A DNA stretch of 16,784 nucleotides from Lobulomyces angularis (Eukaryota > Chytridiomycota > Chytridiomycetes > Lobulomycetales > Lobulomycetaceae), in contig JADHYX010000453.1 in NCBI GenBank assembly GCA_027604685.1, positions 1-16,784 of the forward strand. Reading direction: 5' to 3'. The notes beneath the pieces were generated by a model that was given only the letters and a program-made list of their open reading frames with translations, had not been told where the DNA came from and made no database searches. The first letter of the stretch is position 1; the number at the start of each line of letters is the position of its first letter. Positions 1 through 9,262 of this stretch are shown piece after piece. The position numbers and the translations under genes are program-made.

Positions 1-797
1 ATATAGCAAACTAAAATAAACTTTATTGTAATCCGAGCTGTTGAGGGTTATCATATTATTTGTTTGAACTTTAGGATGCACTCCTAAAATCTCCCTCAAC
101 TAACCATTTGATTACATTATTTTTTATATTTAGATATATATTTATCATAGGAAATTAACAAAAAATATCTTTTTTACTCTTCTAATTACTTTATTCCAAG
201 AAATTGTGTAGGGATTATTATTAAGGGACTACTATTATGGTGTGAGGTGTTTATTTATATTTAATTAAATCCAAGGAAGTTAAACAATTTTTCCTTTGTG
301 TGAAAATACTCCTTAATCAATTAGAAATTGCCTTCGATTATAAGCATTTTCTTCCTGAATTATCCTATTAGCACGAAAATAATCGAGATCAACTTAAAAA
401 ATAGTGAAGGATTTAAATAAAATTAAGCATAAAATATGGCAATGAACATTTTTTTCGATTTGTATATTTTGATTGATTGTTTTTTTTATTGTAAGAAACT
501 AAATTTATGTTTACTTTCTAAGGTTTGATTTTGCATTTTTTCAGAATTACTTCTCATAATATTGAATTCATTCTTTCTTTAATATTAAATTGATGCCAGA
601 ATTACTATTATAGACAATAAAGAGAAATTATTTGAAAACAATTTTTTTTTTTTATATATTTGAACAGTTGTTTAATGATAAGTTAAATATAAATAAAATC
701 TAAATGTAATATTAATTTGGTATAATTTCTATATAATTTTATAATATGATGCTTGAATCTTAATAAAAATTAATTTTTTTTTATTTTTTTTTATTCG
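1..797. other. Intergenic stretch, no gene seen
   Basis: I see no reading frame with coding character and no spliced model here on either strand. The stretch is AT-rich with several T and A runs. The only organised structure I noticed is a nested inverted repeat at 40-100, listed separately. The 3' end of the lyase gene (minus strand) begins at 798, so part of 600-797 is probably its 3' untranslated region. Confidence 0.6.
40..100. repeat. Nested inverted repeat (two stacked stems)
   Basis: The arms GTTGAGGG (40-47) and CCCTCAAC (93-100) are perfect 8-bp complements. Inside them lie TTTAGGA (70-76) and TCCTAAA (82-88), a perfect 7-bp pair closing a 5-nt loop TGCAC. The internal loop is asymmetric (22 nt on the left, 4 nt on the right). 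Both arms are G/C-richer than their surroundings. This could be a structured RNA, a protein-binding site or chance; no known RNA family was recognised. Confidence 0.5.
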
Positions 798-1945
798 TTA
801 ATTTGAGTGATTTACTTCCAATTTAAATATCTCAACTGAATTGAAATAATTTTTACATTTTGTTGTAGGGGGATTTTGGGAGTAAGAACCAATTTTAAAG
901 TATCCGACATTGCTGCTTAAGGTGTTAATTGGGTAACTTACTCGAACACCTAAAAAAAAAATAATTCCATAAAAATATTTTATTATTTGGAAATTCTAAC
1001 CAGTTGTAGCATTCATCCAAGTAAAAGTTAGAGTGGAGTCTTCGAATTTATATTCAAAATTAAATTTTGTGCCAAGCTTATAGTTTGCATCCAAACTTAA
1101 AATAACACATAAGTAAAAGGTTAAAATTGACAATATTTTTTATACCTTGTAGCAGAAATTTTTCCATTTCTGTTAATAATAAAATTTAGTCCTCTTAAAT
1201 ATGGCTTTCCGTTTTTACTTTTGCCAGTAACTCCACCTTGAGTACCGCCAGGTCCATTGTCTGCATAATATTTAAGACTAACTAGATCTGCTTCCCCTGG
1301 ACCACCATGTACCTACAATATTATTATTTTAATTTATAATTCAGGATACCTGTCCAGCAGTCACAGATCCACCATTCGAAGAATCACATCCTGAAGCTAC
1401 ATTATTAATAGATAACGAACCCTAAAATGATTGCCAGTTTTTAGTTGGTTTAAGAAAATTTGATTTTGAACCTTAATTATGTGTTTTCCAGTGCTAAGAG
1501 TCCACAGAGCTTGATCAGGAGTAGAACTTCTAGTGTATTCACGTAACTCTGTTCTAGCACCTGCACCTCCAGCTTTACCAACTAAATCTCGAATATCTGC
1601 TGATAATACAACACTAGTTCCTTTGTTTAGGTAATTATTGTAACCGTAAGTTGGGCTATTGACAGTTCTAGATTCAGGAAGTGTCAATTGCGGTGGATAT
1701 ACCTAAAAACATTAAGTCCTAAAAAATGTGATTTCTACTGAAATTTACCCAATCATCGAAGGTATTGGATGGTACCTGTAGCAACCAGTAGGATAAATCA
1801 AATGGGTTAGCTTCTCTTTTATGCAAACGGAAAAAAGGAACGGTAAATGCTACAAAAATATTTTGTTATTGTTTTTTGCCAATTTAAAGGTTTTACCTTC
1901 AATGGTTGCTAACAAATTTAATGCAATTAGTAAATTAATCTTCAT
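798..1945 (-). CDS. Secreted polysaccharide lyase, PL7-like (alginate/glucuronan lyase fold)
   Basis: Spliced by eye into 7 exons on the minus strand: 1945-1897, 1849-1749, 1702-1472, 1421-1350, 1312-1146, 1095-1001 and 949-798. These give 867 nt, or 288 residues, ending in TAA. Residues 1-17 form a hydrophobic signal peptide (MKINLLIALNLLA...). Lys27-Arg28 followed by Glu-Ala resembles a Kex2/dipeptidyl-aminopeptidase processing site, so the mature enzyme probably starts near residue 29 or 31. Three motifs typical of the PL7 jelly-roll appear in order: RTELRE (100-105), QVHG (151-154, the family's QIH/QVH) and YFKIGSYSQ (255-263, the family's YFKAGxYxQ). They supply the expected catalytic Gln, His and Tyr and the substrate-binding Arg. 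NATT at 235 is a possible N-glycosylation site. By family knowledge it would cleave uronate polysaccharides by beta-elimination outside the cell; alginate versus glucuronan (PL20 is related) cannot be decided. Several donors are non-consensus (GTTCAA, GTTAGA). Confidence 0.85.
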
Positions 1946-2935
1946 TTGCTTTTATTTTTGCTATTTAAGGTTTTTTTTTAATATATTACTTTTTTTTACC
2001 TAATTTTTTTTTATTCTTTTAAGAGTTTTTTTTGATCTATTTTTGTTTAATATTGAAATTTACAGATACCTTTTCATTCCAATTCCTTAAAATAGCAAAA
2101 TCTAGAAGTTTCTTTATCTGATTTTTAATGTAATAACTATTTAGTATTTTTAGGATTCTTTATTGAATTTTGCAAGCAGAAAAAAAGATCTGGAAACTTC
2201 TTTATTCAATTACTATTTAGAATTTTATAACTTAAAAAACGATCCAGAAACTTCTTTTGCAATGATCGTTTTAAAGAATAAAATATTTATTCCAATGTGG
2301 AAAATAATAAAAATACTGGAAATGTGTGATTCAAATTTTATTGTTTATAGATAAGTAATTGTTTGTTGTTGCCTAATGATATGTTAGAAATAAAAATAAG
2401 GAAGTGAAATTAAATTTTTGCATATGGTATTTATTTTAAAGTGCGCTATTAGGAACTTTTTTAAATTTCAAATTTTAGGATGCTTATTGGAACTTGCAAC
2501 CATTAGCTAAATTTTCATTTTTCAGATTACAATTTATCATATACAATAAATTTGGAATTGATACTTTAATTTTTAATAGTTAATTGTTATATATAGCCAT
2601 TAAAATGAAGTTAAAAGTGAATCCAAAAATAAAAAATTAAAATAAAAAAATAAAAAAGGAGATTTCTATATATTTCTTTCGTCATCAAATATAATTAAAT
2701 ACAAAAATGAATTTTCTACATTTTTATTTGCAGATGAAGTTAAAATATCTAAAAAAAAAAAATATATATTACTTTTTTCTTAATTGTAAAAAAATTTTTG
2801 CCAATCAGAAAAATTAAAAAAAAATATTTAATAAGTAAAAAAAAAAAATAAAAAAAAAAATCATTATAATAATTACCAAATCCAATATACTTCAAACAAG
2901 GTAAAAGAGAAAGTATACTTAACTTGTTTACTATT
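1946..2935. other. Divergent intergenic region between lyase and IQ-protein genes
   Basis: About 990 bp separates the two divergent start codons and must hold both promoters. It is strongly AT-rich, with A/T homopolymers between 2620 and 2870 just upstream of the plus-strand gene. A degenerate three-copy 16-nt repeat lies at 2101-2258. A TTG-started frame at 2163-2354 (minimal coding character, no recognisable domain) overlaps it and I do not call it a gene. Confidence 0.5.
2101..2258 (+). repeat. Three degenerate copies of a 16-nt motif
   Basis: TCTAGAAGTTTCTTTA (2101-2116), TCTGGAAACTTCTTTA (2189-2204) and TCCAGAAACTTCTTTT (2243-2258) share most positions. The first two copies are also both followed by ACTATTTAG-ATTTT-like sequence. 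Spacing is uneven (88 and 54 nt). The second and third copies in one frame read ETSLF and ETSFA, so they might be a fossil of a repeat-containing coding sequence. This is weak evidence. Confidence 0.35.
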
Positions 2936-5101
2936 ATGTCCAAAATTGAACCAAAAAAAAATGATACAATTCAGTTATTAGGGTTCAACCCACTGGAGCT
3001 TATTGAAGAAATAGAATTCCCTAATGATAGATATGAAGAAACAATAAGAAGATCAAAATCTGCTAGAATTGTATTTTTAAAGTTGTTTCTTTTCTTTTTT
3101 TTTTAAAAAAGTTTTATCTAGCGTGCTATAAGAAGGTTGCCTTTCAAGGAAGTTGGAGTGTATTCAGTTGTTAATGTTGATCATCCAACAATAATTGCAC
3201 CAAAACCAATAACCGCACCACGTTTTAAATCTGACCCAATTGTAGATTCAAACAAAACGGATGAATTAAATCGACATGAATTGGAGGAATTAGAAAGCAA
3301 GGTAAAATATCAACTTTCTAGAATGGCTGGTATATAAATTAAAAATTATTAGTAATTAAAAAAAAATTATTTTTTTTTATTTTTTTATTTGTAGCGATTA
3401 TAACAATTCAAGCTTTTTGGAAAACAATATTAACAAGAAGAAAATATCTTGAAGTAGTGTGTTTTGGAATGACGAGAAAAAGTATTGCAACCACTAGTCA
3501 TACCATGCCAGGATTTGACAATTTAAGTGATGCTCTATCAGTTCAAGAAAAGCTTTTAAAAAAATACCACTTTTACTGTCAAATATATGACAGAATGAAC
3601 AGACTACCTCCTACTTACAGTTTTTTTTGCGCAACCTTGATACAGTCCTATTTTAGAATGTGGAGACTTCATCAAGCCTACAGAAATTATAGAGATGCAG
3701 TGGTAAAATATGTTTCAAACATTTACCGTTGTTTCAAAACTTGTTTTCTTTAACTGTAGGCGTTGCGAGAAGCTGGCCTGATGCTTGATGAACTTAAAAG
3801 AATTGGAGGGAATGAGCTGGTAGAAAAAGATGAAGCGGAAGTTGCAGTCAGAAAAGTCCAAAAACTTTGGAAATCCTATTACGTATTTAAAATTAAATTT
3901 TTTTTTTTTTTAATTTTATTCATTTTTTTTTTTTAATAAATAAAAAAAAAAGTATCGCAAGATTTATAAATTTTTTAGAGATTTAATTAAATTTAGACAA
4001 TCTGGTGACCCAAAAAAAATGTTAAAATTCATAAATCCTACTGAAAGTAATTTGATTGATAATGCAACTGGATTGCATATAAAATTCAGATTAGGCGGAG
4101 TAAGTTACTATCGAAACTTTAAAGTCATAAGTTAATTTTAATTTTTCTACAGTACACCTTCCCTCCAACAATATTTTATAAAATTTTTGTACATAATTCA
4201 TTAATAGACATGAACGCATTTTCACCTCGCGATTATACACAGGAATGTAATAAGTTACGAAATCCTCGGGTAAAATTCAATAAGGTTGATATTGATGGTT
4301 TAAATGATGAAAGTAAAAGTTCACATGGTAAAAACATATTGGTTTTTTCGATAAAATATGAATATAAAAATGTATTTTTTTAGATGGTTGGTATCAGCGA
4401 ACTGAAAACAACGGATGGCGACCAGTAAGCGAAAAAATTTATCAGGAAGAATTAGAAAGTTTTGAATTCAGTAAATCTGCAGCATTTAATCAGATTTCAT
4501 TTGAAAAAGAAGAAAAAAAAATAAACTTTCATAGAGATAAACTTATTAGAAAAGAAGACGTTGAAAAAAAAAGAAAAGAAAAGAAACTGAAATGGTTAAA
4601 GAAACTGTAAGAATTATAAATTTCCATGTAGGAAAATATAAATTGTTATTCATTTCATTTTTAAGGTATGAGGACGGGAAAGAGGGAATGGGAACTAAAG
4701 TAGTTATGGAAAACTTGGATTTGAAAACTGTAAACGAAGATTTCAAAAGTTTTGAAAAGGATAAAGGTAACTGTAAAACTTTAACCAAAGAAGAACTGGA
4801 AGATTTTGGCATAAATTTTGAAAATGAGGAAGAAGATTTTAAATTGCTGTCAAACTGGTCAAAAAAACTGGATTTTGAACAATATTTTGATGATTGGAAG
4901 GTATTAGCAACCTCCAGCTTTACAACTACTATTCCAAACCTGCCAAAAAATAGTACAGGAATTTTCAAAAAAGTTGTTGAAAATGATTTCGTTTTACAGG
5001 ATTCTATTTTAGAAAGTTTCAAAAAGCATGAAATTATCAACAACTACGATAAAAATTATTATGAACATAAAAAAAAAATTAAGGAAAGCTTGATATTCTA
5101 A
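2936..5101 (+). CDS. IQ-motif protein, C11orf65/MFI family homologue
   Basis: Eight exons: 2936-3070, 3122-3329, 3395-3702, 3760-3882, 3953-4099, 4153-4327, 4384-4606 and 4666-5101. They give 1755 nt, or 584 residues. Three IQ-like calmodulin-binding segments lie near residues 116-132 (IITIQAFWKTILTRRKY), 196-214 (LIQSYFRMWRLHQAY...) and 250-268 (VQKLWKSYYYRKIYKFFRD). The last runs into a block that strongly recalls human C11orf65 (MFI): IKFRLGGYTFPPTIFYKIF at 301-319, DGWYQRTENNGWRPVS at 366-381 and LDFEQYFDDWKVLATSS at 508-524. The human protein, as I remember it, is roughly 300 residues and starts near the third IQ, so this one has an N-terminal extension of over 200 residues with extra IQ segments. 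Known function is thin: human MFI is reported in mitochondrial fission, and the family's spread among flagellated organisms suggests a flagellar or basal-body link (inference). ATG 2936 is the first in-frame ATG. Confidence 0.85.
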
Positions 5102-5196
5102 AGACAAATATAAAAAAAAATTACTTGCTGAAAATAAAAAAAATTTTAAAAATGTAACATAATATATTTAATAAAAAAAAAAAAAAAAAAAATACT
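5102..5196. repeat. Convergent intergenic gap with A20 tract
   Basis: A run of 20 A occupies 5173-5192 between the convergent 3' ends of the IQ-protein gene (TAA at 5099-5101) and the orphan minus-strand gene (stop at 5199-5197). The 95-bp gap must contain both 3' untranslated regions, so the transcripts probably overlap. Confidence 0.6.
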
Positions 5197-5859
5197 TTAA
5201 CTTTTTATATCAACAATATATTTGGTCAATTTTTCTAATAAATCCAATTGAGTAACCTGGTTAAGTTTACTAATATCGTTGTCAGTAACACAATCGGTTA
5301 AATTTTCTTGCTTGTTTAAAATTTTATTGAAATTCTCGTAGTCCTTAGATGGAAAATAAAATCTGTCTTCTAGTTTCCAATTTAAATTACTTAATAAAGT
5401 TTTTAGTTCTTGTAACTCCTCATTATCTTCGGGGGTGTCTTCGCTAAATCCAAAATAATGTAAAACTTTTTGATATTTGACCGATTTAAAATTTTTTATA
5501 AAGTAATTAAGAACTTTAATTTTTGTTTCTTCTTTCAGAAATTTTAGTAATATACAAAAATTCTCATCATGTGATTGAAATTTACTTTGTAAGGAAAAAA
5601 AGTTAAAAAAGTCTTTTTTCCTTAGACTAACGAATAAGTCTGAAGTAAACGTAAAATTTATGATTTGATCTTGATTAAATGAAAGACTCTGATATGAAGT
5701 CGATGAAGACAGTAAAAGATCATTTGCTCTGTTTTGATTATCAAGCGCCAGATTTAATATAATTAAGTAATATACTGGAATATCAAAGTTCACATGCCGA
5801 ATTCTATCTCGTTCCCAATTTGAAAGTAACTGCTTAGGTTTAGAGAGATCAATAGTCAT
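5197..5859 (-). CDS. Uncharacterised helical protein, single exon
   Basis: An uninterrupted 220-codon frame runs from ATG (5859-5857) to TAA. It is the longest intron-free gene here, and I do not recognise it. The N-terminus is MTIDLSKPKQLLSNWERDR, followed by mostly amphipathic helices rich in Leu, Phe, Asn and Lys. A segment around residues 75-135 (FVSLRKKDFFNFF ... KVLNYFIKNFKSVKYQKVL) followed by HYFGFSEDTPED and NWKLEDRFYFPSKDY is loosely reminiscent of the helical repeat plus winged-helix layout of PCI/SAC3-type proteins. I would not assign it to that family. There is no signal peptide, membrane segment or catalytic motif. An AAAG-ending pyrimidine-poor site just upstream (near 5875) leaves open a further 5' exon. 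The convergent neighbour is the IQ-protein gene. Confidence 0.65.
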   Translation of the reverse strand: MTIDLSKPKQLLSNWERDRIRHVNFDIPVYYLIILNLALDNQNRANDLLLSSSTSYQSLSFNQDQIINFTFTSDLFVSLRKKDFFNFFSLQSKFQSHDENFCILLKFLKEETKIKVLNYFIKNFKSVKYQKVLHYFGFSEDTPEDNEELQELKTLLSNLNWKLEDRFYFPSKDYENFNKILNKQENLTDCVTDNDISKLNQVTQLDLLEKLTKYIVDIKS

Positions 5860-6462
5860 ATTTTTTTTTCCTTTAGGTGAAAATTTAATAGGTGTTACAA
5901 AAATAAAATGAGTTGTTAGTTTAATATCACACTAACCTTCAAATAGAAATTTTCAATAAAATTTTACTGGATAATACTGGGATGGACGCACCAAATATTT
6001 TTAATTTTTACCTCAATGTACAAGGAATTTATATTGTTTAATCAAAATGAGGACTAGAATAATAGTCAATATAGGGTTGACACATAATAAAAAAGTATTC
6101 TTCACGATTTTTTTTTTTTTAATTCTTGCTTCATAATAAATACTCCAACTTTTTTTTTGAAATAAATAAGCAATCAATTTTTTTCAACAAAATCAAACTT
6201 TAAGTGATATACTGTTTTTATTAATATTATATAAAAGTAACAGAAGTAAATAATATATATACTATATACAATAGCTAAGTTGTAATTACATAATTTTTTC
6301 TTTTCTTTTTTTTTATTTTACAACTACATTTCAAAAAAATTTTTTTTTTCTTAATGATATTCAATATACAGTTTCAACCTTGAAAACTTGGAATTAAATT
6401 TTTACATTTACATTTAATGTATTAAAAGAATTCTTAATTTTTTATTAAATTTTTTAATTCTA
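5860..6462. other. Intergenic stretch, no gene seen
   Basis: This stretch is AT-rich and low in complexity, with T-runs near 6110-6121 and 6307-6350 and TA-rich sequence near 6225-6275. No spliced or unspliced coding model and no RNA gene could be supported on either strand. It probably contains the promoter of the minus-strand orphan gene. Confidence 0.5.
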
Positions 6463-6678
6463 TTAAACACTTTTAATGTTATTTCTCGTAAATGTCTTCT
6501 TAACAATGTCTTCCTGAAATTTTTTGATTCTTTCCTCTTCAATGTTTACCGCATAAGGATGATTTTTTTTAAAAAATTCCTGGTCTCCTAAAAATTCTGA
6601 TTTTTTTTTGGTTGAAACATTTCTTGTTTTTGAAAACTTTAGTTTTTTTGAGAAAATGTTGGTTACGCTTTCAAACAT
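6463..6678 (-). CDS. Small hypothetical protein (71 codons) or last exon of a gene
   Basis: ATG at 6678-6676 opens a frame of 71 residues ending in TAA: a basic, Lys-rich, soluble-looking peptide with MFESVTNIFSKKLKF at the start and HPYAVNIEEERIKKFQEDI in its second half. The latter looks helical and unlike random AT-rich translation. No family was recognised. A TTAACTTAG acceptor-like site lies about 5 nt before the ATG, so this could instead be a terminal exon. The sequence upstream (6717-6938) carries a coding-like but stop-interrupted frame. Function unknown. Confidence 0.4.
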   Translation of the reverse strand: MFESVTNIFSKKLKFSKTRNVSTKKKSEFLGDQEFFKKNHPYAVNIEEERIKKFQEDIVKKTFTRNNIKSV

Positions 6679-7085
6679 TGTTTCTAAGTTAACTTTATTA
6701 AAAAGAGTTTCGTTGATCAGTTGAAATCATGATTTAATTTACTTTTTATATGCAGAAAATTGAGCACTGGGTCAATTAAAGCCTTGGAACTTGACTTTGG
6801 CTTTTACACACTTTTTTGAGGCGAAGAATGAAGATTTGTAGTAGATATATGCTGTGATTAATCATAATCTTTTCTTAGATACCAGTTTTTTTGAGTCTTT
6901 TTATTGTTAAGATAGATATCTTTTAATTTTGTCTTCATTTCTTTTATGAAAATTTTCCCTCTTTAGTTAAAATAAAGAAAAGCGGCAATAGCACAGTAAA
7001 TTGATCATCTATCTTATTAAATATATAATTTAGTTTTTATTATGACTCGGTTTTTTTATATAGTATTCAAATAGATTTCCCCAAT
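6679..7085. other. Region without a supported gene; stop-interrupted coding-like frame on minus strand
   Basis: On the minus strand one frame from ATG 6938-6936 reads through three plausible peptide stretches (KLKDIYLNNKKTQKNW, HISTTNLHSSPQKSV, KPKSSSKALIDPVLNF). They are broken by TAA (6860-6858), TAA (6806-6804) and TGA (6719-6717). I could not find introns that remove the stops while keeping the frame. It could be a decayed gene, a poorly spliced 5' part of the small gene downstream, or chance. A short AAAGCC/GGCTTT inverted repeat lies near 6778-6805. Confidence 0.3.
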
Positions 7086-9007
7086 CTAACTTCCTTGATA
7101 TCCTTTAGCTATCCCATCTCTCCCTTCTTCTAATATACTAGGCTCCAGATTTTGTAAAGCTATCTCTAATCCTTTAAATGTTCTGTTATTAAGATAATCA
7201 GCTCCAGCACTAGAAATTTTAGAAACTTTTCCATTCCCAAAGACTACCTCTCGTTTAATTAAAGCATTATTGTCATTAATCCCAAATTTACTCTCTTCTT
7301 CCTCTTTAGAACTGGAAATTTCCACGAACCTTTTGGAATTTTCATAAGCTCCGCTAGCAAGGGAAAAATGTGGTTCATCATCAGATTCATCTGAAGAAAC
7401 GGATATGTCATGACCTTTTTTCAAAAAGCTCATCTCTTCCACTTCATCCTTTAATCTTGATGATATTTTAACAAAATCGGTAATGTACTCCCCAATTTTT
7501 CCGGCTCCACCTGGAATCCAACCTAACCTTGTCTGATCAGTTTCGCTTTCTTTCTCATTCAACGGCCCACCTCCTAAAGCAATTTCCATTTCAAAAACAG
7601 ATACTATCGGTTTAACATAATCTTTACTTTCCTCTCCGACTATCAGCTCCAAAACACTTTGAGGACAACCAAGAAAAACAAAAACATCAATTTCCAAAAA
7701 ATTTGCTAGCTTTGCAGGGTTTGGTTTTCCCACTGAAAGTATATCTAGGTAAATTTAAAATAAAAAAACGTAAGCAAACATTAAAATTTTATTTTTTTTA
7801 TTTTTTATTTTTTGATGCTTAAAAAGTTTTTTAAACATGCTTTATCTTAATTACTAACATGGTTTTTTACTCTTTAAAATCAAAAGCTTTTTTAAATCTT
7901 CTAAAACAGACAAATAGGATGCTAAAAAAGTTAATATTTTTTTATTAATTTTTTTTTTCTTATTTTTATTATGATGAAGTTTTAGAAATTCATAAAAAAT
8001 TAATTTTTACAGATTCCAAGGGTCCCAACCACTATACCAACGACGTTGGCGTCTCTCGCCTTATGTATACTGAGATATCTTTTCATCAGCATTTTATTCA
8101 CTTTTAAGTTTTCTATTCTAAATTCTTCAATCATCGGATTAAAGCTAGATACTGTTTTTGAAGGGTTTGTCATGAGTGTATTCGTTAATTGAAATCCCTC
8201 CGCTCCAATAAAAAGAATAACGCTCTCCAATTCATTTCCAAAGTCATCAAACTTTTCTGTTTCGTAGCAACCCAACGTTGCATTTTCCACTTTCTCAAAC
8301 CCTATCTCGGTTAACTTTTCCTTAAACTTAACATTAAATCCCAAAGAACCCAACGAAGCTTTTAATTCTTCCATCACATGGTAATAATTTACTTCACACT
8401 CCAGTAATATGTTTTTAAATTTTATTGAGTTTTCCAGTAAAATAAATTCTTTAAATAAATCAATAAATTTTTCAAAGTTAAAAGGTTCCTTTCCGAAACA
8501 GTATTTCACAGGAATTTGGGATGTTTTTGTTGTTAAACAAGCTTTGCCAAAATGAACTAAAAAATCGGAATTTGCATGTTGGGCGGAAACTTCATCAACG
8601 CAACAACTACAATAAAAAAAAAAATGAAGAATAAATACAACAAAAAAAATTATTAAAGATTACCTTCCATATGAGGTGTCTCCTAAAATGTAGAAATTTT
8701 TTTTTGTTTTTTGTTTAAGAGTTGTAGAAACCCAATTTGAAAATGGTATTAATAAATCTGGAAATTGAAGTGAAATCTTTTATTTACAAAAATAAAATAA
8801 ATTTTTTATTTCTTTATTTTATTTTACTTTATTTTTTTGTTAAATTATTACATGTTCAAAGTTATTTTTTATAATTAAATCAGCAATATCATTAATTTCG
8901 AAATAATTATGCTTGGTATGTTCTATATGTTTAAATAAGTTTGCATTTGCATTTATATTCGTTTGTTTTTCGATTATAGCTGACCCATCATTGGTTATAA
9001 CAGACAT
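7086..9007 (-). CDS. DPH2: 2-(3-amino-3-carboxypropyl)histidine synthase subunit 2 (diphthamide biosynthesis)
   Basis: Five exons on the minus strand: 9007-8852, 8776-8664, 8606-8011, 7921-7859 and 7744-7086. They give 1587 nt, or 528 residues, close to the yeast protein. Family hallmarks are LQFPDLLIP (55-63), ILGDTSYGSCCVDE (82-95), HFGKACL (108-114), VGTLGISSYLSVLEDL, SVGKPNPAKLANFLEIDVF and FLGCPQ (333-338). Cys91/92, Cys113 and Cys336 sit where Dph2 carries its conserved cysteines, some of which bind its [4Fe-4S] cluster. Dph1-Dph2 transfers the 3-amino-3-carboxypropyl group of SAM to a histidine of elongation factor 2, the first step of diphthamide synthesis, in the cytosol. An acidic Ser/Asp stretch (SVSSDESDDEP) lies in the C-terminal third, where the family is variable. 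Intron 4 (114 nt) is the longest in the window and has donor GTTAGT. The stop codon is TAG. Confidence 0.95.
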
Positions 9008-9262
9008 GATAAAAAAACAAAAATAAAAAAAAAAAAAAAATAAAAATATTAACCCAGAATTTTTTCTAAATAAAAAAAAAAGGTTTTAATGTTTAATTAA
9101 AAAATAAAAAAAAATATTCATCTAAATCCCTAAATACTTTAATCTTAATACTAAAAAAATTTAAAATTGAAAAAATGTTTCTAAAAAAAAAAAAAAAATT
9201 TTATTTAAATTTACCTATCACAATTAATTTTAGTTAAAAAAAAACATATAATAAATTGATGG
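9008..9262. promoter_or_regulatory. Short spacer between tandem minus-strand genes (DPH2 promoter, vWA 3' end)
   Basis: These 255 bp lie between the stop of the vWA gene (9265-9263) and the DPH2 start (9007). They must hold the vWA gene's 3' untranslated region and the DPH2 promoter. The sequence is almost entirely A/T with A-runs near 9026-9041 and 9182-9197. No specific element could be named. Confidence 0.4.

Noticed and set aside
1821..2003. Plus-strand frame of 60 codons
   Set aside because: It is antisense to the signal-peptide exon and first intron of the lyase gene and is mostly hydrophobic low-complexity translation of T-rich DNA.
2163..2354. TTG-started plus-strand frame of 63 codons
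   Set aside because: It has no ATG start and no domain, and it lies in a repeat-bearing spacer. It could be a decayed fragment but is not supportable as a gene.
4546..5043. Long minus-strand frame (165 codons) over the IQ-protein last exons
   Set aside because: It is Ser/Phe-rich and exactly antisense to the well-supported exon 8; it is a shadow.
6771..6830. GGCTTTTAC and TTTTTTGAGGC words reminiscent of the U5 snRNA loop and Sm-site region
   Set aside because: The loop-like word is not flanked by complementary stem arms, and the order and spacing of the two words do not fit U5.
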